A DNA stretch of 64,000 bases, taken from Pyropia yezoensis (lineage: Eukaryota > Rhodophyta > Bangiophyceae > Bangiales > Bangiaceae). Shown here piece by piece: positions 19,341 through 29,586 of this stretch; the stretch's first letter is position 1, and each line of letters starts with the position of its first letter. A program made the translations under genes and the position numbers. A model generated the notes under the pieces. That model saw nothing but the letters and a program-made list of their open reading frames with translations. It had not been told where the DNA came from and did not search any database. The stretch is taken from positions 62,001-126,000 of the forward strand of contig CM020619.1 of NCBI GenBank assembly GCA_009829735.1, written 5' to 3'.

Positions 19341-19815
19341 AGTGCCGACGCTCCTCTGCGCGCACTGTGTGGAGGCACTGCGGCCGTGCGGCCGTGCCTG
19401 CCTGCATCCACAAAGAGGGGAAAGAAAAAGCCCAAAAGAAAGGGAGAAACAAACAAAGCCTTGTATGCGCGAGGTCCACACCCCACCCCACCTGTCACGC
19501 GCCGATCCCGTAGATAAAGAACATACAGGCACACCACCGCGAAGACGGCCACAGCCAGGCAGGCGACTGCCACTGCGCGAGGTGTCGACAGCCGGCGCGT
19601 CGGGCAGACGGAAGCCTGTCTTTCTGGGTGGTGCGGGAGAGGGCTGGCGATTGGCGGGCGGCTCGACACGTTGCCGGAAAATAGACTGCTAAGCCGTGGA
19701 TAAAGAGTAAGCAGAAAGCAACGACGCTACCATCCCCTCAACCCAGGACTTCGTCACGAGCGCTGCTGCTTCGTCGACGAAGCCGCACCGCCGCTGCTCA
19801 GCAGCCCTTCCCGCC

Positions 19816-20157
19816 TCACGCACACGAGCCCGCTGGGCAGTTGCACGAGCCCCCCGACTTGCATGCGCACCCCGCAGGGGCCTTGGTCTTGACCCACTGC
19901 ACCCACTGCTCCTTGGACTTCTGCTTGTTCCCCCCGCAGGTGCACGTTGAGCCGCATTTGCAGGTGCCCCCGCAGGTGCTGCAGTCGGAGAACGGGCACG
20001 CCTTGGCCATCGCATCCTTGACCTGCTCAATCGTGATGGAGCCGCAGCCACAGCCGGCGCCGAACTCGCACTGCTTCCCGGTCGCCGCGCAGGAGCAGTC
20101 CGCCCACTTGTCGAAGAAAAAGTGGATCGCGGGGGGGGTGGCGATGCTGGCGGCCAT
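19816..20157 (-). CDS. Metallothionein-like cysteine-rich protein
   Basis: A 113-residue protein starting MAASIATPP and ending in TGA. It has 17 cysteines in CxC and CxxC clusters: an N-terminal group (residues 21-38), a central group (54-74, with CGGTCKCGSTCTCGG) and a C-terminal group (97-112, with CACKSGGSCNCP). Lysine-containing linkers without Cys separate them. This is the pattern of metallothioneins, which bind Zn, Cu or Cd in the cytosol, though it is longer than many. The open frame continues upstream to 20646, but those residues are low-complexity and include a translated microsatellite, so the internal ATG is chosen. It is probably the clearest host gene in the window. Exact subfamily and metal are unknown. 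Confidence 0.8.
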   Translation of the reverse strand: MAASIATPPAIHFFFDKWADCSCAATGKQCEFGAGCGCGSITIEQVKDAMAKACPFSDCSTCGGTCKCGSTCTCGGNKQKSKEQWVQWVKTKAPAGCACKSGGSCNCPAGSCA

Positions 20158-20614
20158 GGTGGCAGGGTGGGTGCAGAAGGGCGCAGGAGAGAAACGGGTA
20201 CGTGCGTTGGCGTGAAGTAGAACGCCGGGAAGAGGGGGGGGGGGTCGTACGTGGGACACAGAATGGTAGGGGTACGTGGTTGACGGTGACAAAAAGCCAG
20301 GTGCGACGGGCGTGGGTAAGTTGGTAATGAAGGGGAACGCCGGGAATCTGAGACGGGCGTGCGTCCAACAGGGGAGGGTAGAAGTGGGCACCGGGCCATC
20401 TGCGACGGCCGCGTTGGGTGGGGGGGGATAGAGGAGCGCCGCGAGAGAGTAGCCGATGGGCTCGGGCGAGTGGTTAGGTAAAAGAATGCACGCGCCAGTG
20501 TTGCTGACGAACTGCGTGTGCAAGGGAGCGCCCCCAAAGAGTCTCGCCGCCAAGGTGGCCGCCGCCGCCCACAAGCACTTGTGGCTGTCGCCCGGGGGTG
20601 GGAAGGGAAGCGGA

Positions 20615-20646
20615 AGCAGCAGCAGCAGCAGCAGCAGCGGCAGCAC
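20615..20646. repeat. AGC/CAG trinucleotide microsatellite
   Basis: About nine AGC units with a final GGC, upstream of the metallothionein-like gene. On the minus strand it reads as poly-Leu or poly-Ala in spurious ORFs. Confidence 0.9.
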
Positions 20647-20840
20647 CGCACGGGGTGGCGAAGGGGGCTGTGGCTGGGGAGACCGTGCCGACGGTGGTGG
20701 GCACGGCGGCAGCGGCGGCGGCGACGGCGGCAGCGACGGCTGCGGCAGCGCCGGCTACAGCCGTCGTCAGCGGCGACGGTTTTAGGTTGTGTGGGGGGCG
20801 GGGAGGGGGGGGGGGGTGGAAGTGGGCGGGCAGGAGGAGG

Positions 20841-20857
20841 GGTTAGGGTTAGGGTTT
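20841..20857. repeat. Short interstitial telomere-like repeat
   Basis: Two TTAGGG units followed by TTT. Too short to mark a telomere, but it is the only such tract noticed. Confidence 0.5.
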
Positions 20858-21181
20858 GAGGCCCGTCCCCTGAAAGGCCCATCCGCGCTCACGTTCGCGT
20901 CCTCAAAGCGGAAGTGGGTGGTCGAGGATTCCTCGTCGGGGTTGCCGGAGTTGACCGGGAGCCCAGGCCCGCCAACAGGCATGAACGTTCGACAAGCGCT
21001 GCGGGTGGCGGCTACGGCTTGTCTGCCACTTGAATATCGGGTGCCGTGTACGGGCGCCTCAGCATCCACGACACCCCGACCGACGGCGGCGGCGACGACG
21101 TAGACGGCATTGGCAGCAGTAGTGGCCGCGGTGGGATGGTGCTTGCGCGGCCGCGCCGCAGTGCGCGCAAAGAACAGGCCA

Positions 21182-24100
21182 TCACACTCTCCTCTTCTTG
21201 CCACTTCTTTTCGCCACGGTGGCTGCAAACAGCGTCGGCGCGTCCGCAATGAAGCCGCTCAGCGACCTGCCATATACGTCGAGGTGGTTTTCGGCGCCAA
21301 TGATGATGACCATTCGGGACTCCTCAGGAGTCAGCCGGGTTGAAGGATTCTTGGCAATCTTCAGATTGGTCTCCACGACCAACACGGTCTTCGTGCGCCA
21401 CTCCTCCCAACTGCTGCCAAACGCTGTCTCCATCAGCCGCAGGCTCTTACGCACGTGTTTGTCCACATTGAACCTCGACCCAGCGTTCCCCGTACACTTG
21501 CAAGACTTGAATACAGCCACGAGCTCCTCCTTCTTCGGCTCGGGCTCCTCCTCCTTCGACTCCAGCTCGTCCCTCCTCGGCTCCTCCATCTTCGGCTCCA
21601 GTTCCCCCTTTGACACCAGCTCCTCGTTCTTCAGCCCCTCAACTGCACCACTTCGACGCAAAAACTTGATGTAGTCGCCACCGACTTGGCTGTGCTTGCA
21701 CTTGAAAGATGTGCGCAAGAGATCCGCAGCCTGTAGAGCGAGAATACCTGAGATGTCCACCAGGTCCCCTTCGTCCACAACAATCATACTATCAGGCAAG
21801 GCATTAAACCGTTCTTGATCCAGCAGGGGCCGGGGACCATCAGAGTAGTACGACCTAGTCCCAGGGTATAGGTTTGAGAGCGTTAAGGAGCGATAGTCGT
21901 GAGGTAGTGTCAAGCCTGGAGACGCCGCAGCCCACCATCTGGCAGCTAAACGAATTCTCGTCAACACCACTTCCGACCACAGAGACACGTACTCCCATAC
22001 ACTGCTAGCATCGCCCTTGCCGTCATAGGTGTGAAACAGCTCCTTCAAGGCGTGCATGATGCCTCGCATATAGATGGCGTCCGTCGCAGCCGGGCCAGCA
22101 CCAGGCAGAGCGACCTCGGTCTGCCATGGACCCCACCGCTCTAAGAGAGCCACGAGATAGAGCGGAGGAATGCACGGGTTCTTGTACGTGCCGCTTGTAC
22201 CTTGCAGACCGCAAGACAACACCCCGGTAGAAAAGAGATCGTCCCAGCCTTTGAAGTAGCGCTTGCTCAGGTCCCCTTGGATGATCGGTAGCTGGCTGTC
22301 GACCTCGCAGATGTGCAAGGCCGCCACGAGAATGACAGGGCTGGCAAGCAGGTCATTGAGAAGCTCTGTGAGACTTTCTTGCGACGCCATGCTCATCGCC
22401 GCCGGTAAGACCACAGTTGACCACACTGGAGAAGAATTAGACTGGATCGCATCCACCAGCTTCTAGCGCAAAAAGCCAGCACTTCGAGGGTGGCCGCCAC
22501 TCAGCCTGGCAAACGCGCGAGCCGACGTGACATCGGGCTGGATGTGCGTCAAGTTTGCAGGTAGGGACGTGCGAACTACAGCGTCGCGGAAGGTTGGAAG
22601 AAAGTACCTGCCCGCGAGGATCTCCGTATCCAGGATGCCGATCTCCACGGCGTTGAGCAGAAAGTACGGCGATCCCCGCCTCGAGCTTGTGCTCGATGAC
22701 AGAAGCAAGCGCTCGACAACGCTGGGATCGCCCGTCTGGCGGACAACGTCGGCGATGCGGCTGTCAAGCTCGGCCGAATCTTCAGCGTCCTCATTGATAT
22801 CGCTGTACATCATCCCGAAGCTCACCGCTGTGAAGAGCAACGCGGTGTTTTCGAACCTCGTACACGTACACAGCTCATGCCGGTAAGCGTCCATCAAAGA
22901 CACCTCAAATTCCTGCGGCTCGACGTCCTCAAAGCTGCATGCTGCCTCTGCAGGGCTTTGCCAAGTGTGCCGGAAGACATCCTTGCTTACCTTGCTCAGC
23001 TCCTCGACGACGAGAATGGTTGGTTGTTCGCGAAGGGCACGAAGCGCTTCCTCGATCACGCCTTGGACCGTCGTCGCCCCGACGTCCAGAAGGGCTTTGA
23101 CGTCGCCACAGAAGTCATCCCAGCAGCGAGAGTCAACACATCGCAAATACCACAGCATGCGCAGGTAGATGGGCAGAAAAATGGCTAGACGATGATCCAT
23201 GGCGAGACAACCAAGGTCGGACCGACCCCACATGCATGCACCGTTGAAGGAAACAATGCACAGTCGAGTGCGCCTCAGGGAAGGGACAATGTTCGGCCAG
23301 GCAGAAATGCCGAGGTGGCCTGCAGCTTGTGCGTAGCGCTCATCGTCCGGGTTTGCGAGCGCGACGGACAGGTCCCACACAAAGTGCGTCTTGCCCATGC
23401 CAGGGGATGACGCCAAGTATGACGCCACCCGCGTGTTGAGCATCGTCGCTACGTGCGCAAGGGCCTTGACCACCTCCACATCCCGCGAAATGAGCACGCC
23501 TTCGTCTCGTGCCGGCACCGGTTGCAGCACAGTGCCCACAAACCTTGAACGGCCCATCGGAAGCAGCGCACCAAAGTCACCCAGCGCAGCCGCAACCGGT
23601 TGTTTCACCGCGAACAGCTGCACCAACGCCTTCCGGAGACCGATCTTGGAAACGCCATCAATCACCAACCGGTCGACTCGATTCAACAGCTTCGACAAGC
23701 GCGGGTACAGGCGTTGTGGATCCTTGCTGGGGTCTGAGAATAGCACGCGATAGGATGCCATTCGCGCCACCTCAGCCACCTCCGACAGCCCAGCTTCATG
23801 CACATCGCTCCACAGCTGCACCAGGTCACGAGCACGTCTGGTCCTCATCACGTCCGCACCGCACCACTCCAGCAAATTGGCCGAGGCCGTCTCAATACGA
23901 CCCAAACTACGGTCGACTCGGCACACCCACAGCTCCACGCGCTCGTCAAAGTTGGACAAATCGGCATGAACAACCACCTCTTTCGACAACAGGTCACGAG
24001 CATACGCAACCACCTGCGACATGTCGTCCAGTAGATCCAAACTCCTCCTCCAAAACGTCATCAGACGACCAGGGGGAGGATCAGCAGACTGGTACCGTAC

Positions 24101-24526
24101 CAACAGACTCAAGTCAGCTTCCTTGTCTACGTCATCGGACGTGCAGCGCACCTCGTGACGAGTGGCCGTCACCACTGGCTGCGGCACACCACCGGCCCGC
24201 CATGCAGAAAGACGACAGGCCGGCAAGGCTCGCAATGACCACCCGCCAATGCTGCGAGCCTTGACAAGAGAAGAGGCACCACCGACTGCAAAGCCTCCAC
24301 GCGAGCGCCAACCAAACGACACACACGCAGGAGCAACGAAGCCTTGAGTTGCCATTACCGCCATGGTCACGAAGAAGGCCTGACCACAACCACAAGCGCG
24401 AGCAAGGAGGGGCGCGGGCAGTCGACGGCGGCCGGAGCGCGGGCAGCCGCGGCCGCCAAAAACGCGTGAGAATGCGGCATGCTGGTCGCGCACAGGACAC
24501 ACGGCAAGGGAGAGGATGGCACGCAC
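21182..24526 (-). pseudogene. P-loop NTPase resembling Crinkler/RHS-type proteins, in-frame TAG
   Basis: Two open stretches (24526-22466 and 22462-21182) lie in the same frame, separated only by a TAG at 22463-22465. Together they encode about 1113 residues. The start may be the inner Met at 24364. A Walker A motif (SSPGMGKTHF, around residues 373-380) and a Walker B-like ILVVEE (around 505) mark an NTPase. The layout resembles NTPase modules of Crinkler and trypanosome retrotransposon-hot-spot proteins, but I am not certain of the family. The C-terminal third has an acidic/Lys-rich linker (EEEPEPKKEEL), then a folded-looking segment (VLVVETNLKIAKN) and a basic end KKRRV that could be a nuclear signal. 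The TAG may be a true nonsense change, or the end of a small intron (CTTTTTGCGCTAG precedes the next codon). Confidence 0.6.
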
Positions 24527-24815
24527 GCACGAGCTCTTGAGTTCTCCAATATTCTTCTAACCAATACAATCCGACATGGCCCTGGTTCGTTCAGTACAGT
24601 AAGAGCACGTCTAACGACGTGAGTAATCGCCCATATTCGTGCCACGTTGCAGATCGGGGGCCGGATGGCCGCAGAACGGTCACCGCAGCACACACGGGAG
24701 CCAAACGGGCTAAAACGGGCCTCCTCGTCTCTGATTTGGCCAATGGAGTTATCAACCAAGACGGCAGATAAAAACGGATAAAATCGAATATTGGCGGATA
24801 AAGGGGCCTTTGTAA

Positions 24816-24876
24816 TGGCTCGAGCCATACCGTGAGCCAAACTCGACGTGTTTGGCTCACCGTATGGCTCGAGCCA
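24816..24876. repeat. 27-bp inverted repeat
   Basis: Arms 24816-24842 and 24850-24876 around a 7-base spacer, with one mismatch. The arms contain TGGCTCGAGCCA and GTGAGCCAAAC. It lies just upstream of the pogo-like element and may be the relic of another element's end. Confidence 0.8.
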
Positions 24877-24898
24877 TACAGTCAATATTGAGTATTGT

Positions 24899-24938
24899 TT
24901 GACTGGGTATTGTCACGCGCGTGACAATACCCAGTCAA
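24899..24938. repeat. Perfect 40-bp palindrome
   Basis: Each half is 20 bases, beginning TTGACTGGGTATTGTCACGC. The part TGGGTATTGTCACGCG (24904-24919) reappears inverted at 28072-28087, on the far side of the transposase gene. Confidence 0.9.
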
Positions 24939-25173
24939 GATCGATCGCAACAATTTGAAAGCGGTTGACCGGTCGAGAGGGCGATTTGAACTGTGGATAA
25001 CACTGTATGCCGGTCACACCACAAAAAGACGCTCGGCTGGCCACCGTCGTCGCCACCCTCCCCCCGCTCCCACCGTCGTCGCCACCCTTCCCCCATCCCC
25101 ATTGTCGTCGTGCACCCACCCTCACCATCGCCCCGGTCTTGCCGTACCTCTCCCCACCACCCGTGGATCAAGC

Positions 25174-26913
25174 ATGGATCCACCCAGTGGTCCTCCCCCC
25201 GTGCTCCCCCCACTCCCCAACGAGAGCAACACAGGATCTCCCCCTCGTGGGCGTCTACCGACTCCAATAGAGGCTGTTTCGTCAGTTGCAGAGGCTGCTT
25301 TCGCCCAATCGGCACCCGCCCTCGCCTACTCTAGCCCCGCGGCTGTGCGCCACGCTGCTCGGGCGGCCGCTCTGGCAATCGACGGAGTACATGGGGATCT
25401 TGGAGCGCCAGCGAACCCGGCGATGCCTGCCCGCCGACATGGTCAACAACGTAACTGGCGGGCTACTCGGGCCCCTCGTCGTGCCGAAACCCTAGGAGTC
25501 AAGTTGGACATTATTAGAGCCCGCGAGGGCGGGCGGACGTTTTACGATATCAAGAATTGCATCGCTCCGTCTCTGTTCGTGGCCAACCTGAGGCAGATCT
25601 GGGCGCGTCGGGTGCAGTACCAGACTTTGGCGGCGAGGGGGGCGCGACTGGACCGGAGCAGCGGGCGTTCCTCCGCCTTTCCGGCGGTTGACGAGCGTCT
25701 GCACGAAACGTTCCTCCATTTGTCGCAGCAGGGGCGCAAGCGCATTCCTTTTACAATCTTCCTGTTTCACGAAAAAGCGCGGCAGCTGGCAGCTGAGATA
25801 GGTGATCAAGGTTTCACGGCATCTCGGGGATTTGTGCAAGGATGGCAAAGACGTCACAGCGTGGCGAGTGTTGTTCTTCACGGCGTGGGCGGGTTGGTCG
25901 ACGTGGCGGAAGCTGAAAGTCGGATGACGGAGATACGGGAAGCGCTCCAGGACTTTCAACCCGACCATGTTTTCAATATGGACGAGACCTGTCCTTTTTT
26001 CCGCTGCCTACCCAACCGCTCGTACATCCCACCCGAGCAGCGTCGGGCCGCGCGAGGCACCAAGGCCATGAAGACCAAAGAGCGGGTCACGCTCGCGCTT
26101 GCGTGCAACGCCACAAAGACCCGCAAGGGGCCGGTAGCGGTCATAGGCGAGTCCGCGCGCCCGCGCGCTTTCGACCCGACGGGTGCGAGTCGCCGTTGCT
26201 CTACTTATTTTACTTTATTTTTTTTTATTTTTAGCCAGAAAAACAGCTGGATGAACGGCACGGTTTCCAAGCGCTGGGTTGAGGGCGTCTTCCTGCCGCT
26301 CGTGCGGGCGTTTACGGACGAGAAGGTCGCCCTGATTGTCGACAACCTGGCATCCCACGCCGACATTGACGACCCGCAGCTGGTGCTCATCTGCCTGCCC
26401 CCAAACAGCACGGCGCTGTTCCGGCCCCTCCACTCTGGTGCGATCCAAATGTTGAAAGGGCGCTACAGGCGACGGCGCTTGCTTTCCGCTGTGGACTTCT
26501 TGGACGGCACGAGCGAGGCGGGGGCTGTGTCGCGGGCCAGAGCCGCTGTGGAGAGCACCGGCCGAGTGTCGCTGTTAGACGTTACCCGCATCATCTACGA
26601 GGAGTGGGCAAGCACTACACCAGAGTCCCTGGCGAGGCGCTGGATCAAGGCCAAGTGCCTGCCGGCTCCGATGGAGGCCACCCTCAGGAGCATGTACCAC
26701 GAGCGAGACAGTGCCGACGTGGGCGACATGACGGCCGTGGTCACTCAAGTCCTGCAGCGGTCGACATTCACCGACGGACTTTTCCCGGATACCGATTTGG
26801 TGGGCCTTCAGTCCGGCGTGACGGCGTGGTTGGGGGCTGAGACAGAGGCAGAGATTGTGGCTGACATGGTTGACATGGCCATCGGAGGTGAGGAGAGCCA
26901 AGAGGAGGAGTAG
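25174..26913 (+). CDS. Pogo/Tigger-like DDE transposase with altered third catalytic residue
   Basis: A 579-residue ORF from ATG (MDPPSGPP) to TAG. An upstream open extension to 24955 has no support. The N-terminal part (about 60-210) would hold helix-turn-helix DNA-binding domains, including a CENP-B-like segment around GFVQGWQRRH. The DDE_1 endonuclease core shows Asp270 (NMDET), Asp390 (IVDNLASH) and then His420 in RPLHSG, where family members have Asp (QPLDQG). The spacing of 30 is normal, so the third metal ligand is replaced and strand transfer is probably lost. A T-rich stretch (26204-26234) inside the frame looks like an intron acceptor, but the obvious GT-AG pair (26183-26234, 52 bases) would break the frame. 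Confidence 0.82.
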   Translation: MDPPSGPPPVLPPLPNESNTGSPPRGRLPTPIEAVSSVAEAAFAQSAPALAYSSPAAVRHAARAAALAIDGVHGDLGAPANPAMPARRHGQQRNWRATRAPRRAETLGVKLDIIRAREGGRTFYDIKNCIAPSLFVANLRQIWARRVQYQTLAARGARLDRSSGRSSAFPAVDERLHETFLHLSQQGRKRIPFTIFLFHEKARQLAAEIGDQGFTASRGFVQGWQRRHSVASVVLHGVGGLVDVAEAESRMTEIREALQDFQPDHVFNMDETCPFFRCLPNRSYIPPEQRRAARGTKAMKTKERVTLALACNATKTRKGPVAVIGESARPRAFDPTGASRRCSTYFTLFFFIFSQKNSWMNGTVSKRWVEGVFLPLVRAFTDEKVALIVDNLASHADIDDPQLVLICLPPNSTALFRPLHSGAIQMLKGRYRRRRLLSAVDFLDGTSEAGAVSRARAAVESTGRVSLLDVTRIIYEEWASTTPESLARRWIKAKCLPAPMEATLRSMYHERDSADVGDMTAVVTQVLQRSTFTDGLFPDTDLVGLQSGVTAWLGAETEAEIVADMVDMAIGGEESQEEE

Positions 26914-27110
26914 CGAGATTCTAGTCTTGTTTGAGCGAATCATACACAACGTAGCTGTATGTACACACAACCAATGTCTCACGGGAGAACAAACAATGCG
27001 TCATAAAAGCGAACAGTGGAAAAAAGCATGAGACAAAACCACAGTCTCAACCCCCCACCTATCCGCACAACGAAAGCGCGACACACCAAAAGCAAGACCC
27101 CTCCACACAG

Positions 27111-27630
27111 CCAAAGGTACTCCAAGCAAACAAAAGTCGACGGCAGGGGGGGGGGGGGGGGGTGACAAGCTCACATGCGGGAGTGGGGGGGAGGATGGAC
27201 AAGCTCACATGGAGGCGGGGCAGCAGCGCCAAAGATACTCCAAGCACAAAATGTCGAAGGCAGTGGGCGGAGGGAGGGACAAGGACGCGTGGCGGGGGGG
27301 GGGGGGGGGGGGGGGGGAATTCACACAGCGGCGGGGCAACAGCGCCCAAGGGATTCCATGCACAGGAAGGTTGACGGCAGGGGCGGGGGGGGGGACCAGC
27401 TCGCATGGTCGGGGGGGGGGGGCGGGGGCAAACTTACCCGGCGGCGGGGCAGCATCGCCAATGGTACTTACAGCACGAAAGAGTCGGCGACAGGGGGGGG
27501 GGGGGGCGTGACAAGCCTACATGCGGGGGGGGGGGGGGCGGGGAAAAGCGCACAGGGCGGCGGGGCAGCAGCGCCAAAGGTACTCCGAGCATAAAAGAGA
27601 CGACGGCAGCAAGGCTTGTGTCCGTGGCGT
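27111..27630. repeat. Minisatellite, about 116-bp unit, five copies
   Basis: The core (C)CAAAGGTACTCCAAGCA recurs at 27111, 27229, 27346, 27458 and 27574 (spacing 118, 117, 112 and 116). Each copy is followed by a G run of variable length and an AGCTCACATG-type segment. Preceding copies carry GGCGGGGCAGCAGCGCC. No coding role is supported. Confidence 0.85.
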
Positions 27631-28087
27631 AGGGGGGTAGAGCAGGTCTTGCCATGATACGAAAGACGGGCGGCGGGAGCGCTCGGCGGGACAGTGGGGG
27701 GGGGCGGCGTTAGGGAGGGTCAAGAGGGGCAGACTATTTATGAATTGACGTGAGGCGGTCAGATGACGTGCCCGGTCGGAGTCGAGGCCGGTCGAGAGGG
27801 GGGGCACACGACGTGCCCGGTCAGAGTCGGGGCCGGTAGCGCGCGTGTGAGTGCAAGGTCAGGCGATCGACCCGGGCCGATGGCGCGCTCTCGCTTGACC
27901 GAGGGATCGTGATTGGCCCAGGGCATCGCACATTCTATGCCACTGTAACTGGGCCCGGCAATGCGATTGGTCAACAGCGTTTGCCATCAACCTCGATCAG
28001 GTCGTCGCTCGAATTGAGGGAGTCTCCCTCATGCGTGGGCGTGGCCAGAGCAACCAAGACTGCTGCCATCCCGCGTGACAATACCCA

Positions 28088-28993
28088 ATGCTCACTGCAC
28101 CGGAATGCCGGAGACCTCGAAGATGATTGGCTGTGCGCGTCCCACGTTGCACGACAACGTGGCACGCAGTTTTCGCTATCTTCGATCGCAAAGTATGTGC
28201 TTGCTTGGATATTGTAGGGACCCTATGGGCCCTCAACGTGGGGGGACCTCGTAGAGATCGCGTCGCACCCCTGTGCCCACCTTCCTAGTGAGGAGGACGG
28301 GGCCGATTTGGCCCCTTAGGATTTTACTGGCTTCCGATTGGTCCCCTCCTATGAAGATGAGACCGGGTCGCCATTGGTTCTGGAGGCCATGTTGGGATTT
28401 CTAGTGTATGGGAATTTCCCCTGACCGGAATTGGCCATTGGTCAGTACTCCGGGATGGGTTGCATTTGGGGTTTGGATTTTGATTGTGTATTTTGCGTGA
28501 TTGTGAGATTGGGGAGATCTTGAGTGTTGGCACTGATGTCCGTCGGGGCTCCTCTTCCCCGTATCTTGGACGTTCCTGCCCCGCTGGCAGGGATGATCCG
28601 TGGGGAAGGGGGCCCTTCGGACATGTTGGAGGGTTTTGATTGGCCCGCACGTGGCCCGGTGTGGAGGGTTGCTGGGTGCGGGTGAGAGAGGGTAAGAGTG
28701 TGCGTGGGGGTGCGCGTTGCTTCCCCCTTCGAAGAAAAACAGACTTGCGTGTGCTTGAACACTGTCGTCCTGGTCGCGAATCCCCGCGTGAACCAGCCAG
28801 GCGGTCGGCGGTTCGGTATCTCTCCTGTCTGCTCGCGGTCTTAGTGGGTTGTTTCTCTGTGTGTTCTGGGTGCTACGCGCCTAGCGCTACGCGCTAAGGT
28901 ACGTAAAACCACTACAAATATTCTTCCTAACTTGCGGTTGCGTTTCGGCAGAGGTGTGGCAAAACATATTGACCCACCCAACTATGCTGCCTG
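28088..28993. other. No recognisable gene
   Basis: Mixed-composition DNA with only short unsupported ORFs, up to the X2 target site. Confidence 0.5.
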
Positions 28994-28998
28994 ACGCG

Positions 28999-29361
28999 TG
29001 TAGCAATATGGTTGGCCGTATTGTAACCCTAATATTAGGGGGGCTACTTCTAACCCTTAACTTTCAATTTGATAGTTCGTACTGGTCACGGTATCTATAA
29101 GTTACGTATGACCAGAGGGACTTGCATCTTGGGGTGGAGGGTAGTTAGTAGTGTCTCCGAGGGTTTATAACGTGGGGGCCGGCGGCGAATCCACCGCCGG
29201 CCAAGGTAGAACAACAAACCGCTCCCATTTGGGCTCCCATCTTGGTCCCGTGGCTTGAGCTCCAAGGACAGCAACCTTGGCCTCCCGGTGACGTTGGTGC
29301 CGATCCCCCTTGGTGAGTGTTCCCTGAGAGTGGACGTGCGACGGATTCCTATTGTGCTACA
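28999..29361 (+). repeat. 5' LTR of X2 (363 bp)
   Basis: TGTAGC...GCTACA. The end can fold: GTAGC (29000-29004) pairs with GCTAC (29043-29047), enclosing CAATA/TATTG and the perfect palindrome CCCTAATATTAGGG (29027-29040). TATA-like TCTATAAG lies at 29094-29101. Confidence 0.95.
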
Positions 29362-29381
29362 TTGGTGGAGCAGCAGGGGAC
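29362..29381 (+). promoter_or_regulatory. Primer-binding site of X2
   Basis: TTGGTGGAGCAGCAGGGG directly follows the 5' LTR, as it does at 61677 in X3 and, on the minus strand, beside the LTR of element C (59303-59323). Position and conservation identify it as the site for the tRNA primer. The tRNA was not identified. The rest of the leader, to 29586, shows no gene. Confidence 0.75.
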
Positions 29382-29586
29382 GGGTTTCCGTCACCCTTGT
29401 GGTGACGCCGTCTTCGGCCCTGGCACACGGATAGGGATCCGGTCCTTTTCTTGTACTCGTGGTGTTGCGACCTGATCGATTGTGTTGAGTTTTTACCTTT
29501 GACTGTGATCTACTGTTAGTCTCCCCAATCTACCCCCTCGCTCTCTTATTCGTGGTGATTGTTACGTCGGTTGACTGATTGTGACT

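Larger units (their letters stand above)
24904..28087 (+). mobile_element. Candidate pogo-like DNA transposon
   Basis: A 16-base perfect inverted pair (TGGGTATTGTCACGCG at 24904 and its complement ending at 28087) brackets a transposase gene. The length, 3.2 kb, suits the Tc1/mariner-pogo group. No TA duplication flanks these termini, so the boundaries are provisional. A minisatellite occupies the 3' part. Confidence 0.45.

Noticed and set aside
18509-19669. Long Ala-, Gly- and Arg-rich ORFs on both strands
   Set aside because: CGG/CCG DNA lacks stop codons in every frame. No domains or biased third positions are seen.
20841-20857. Telomere
   Set aside because: Only two TTAGGG units within unique sequence.
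26183-26234. 52-base GT-AG intron in the pogo-like transposase
   Set aside because: Removal shifts the frame and meets TGA at once. The unspliced frame is open on both sides.
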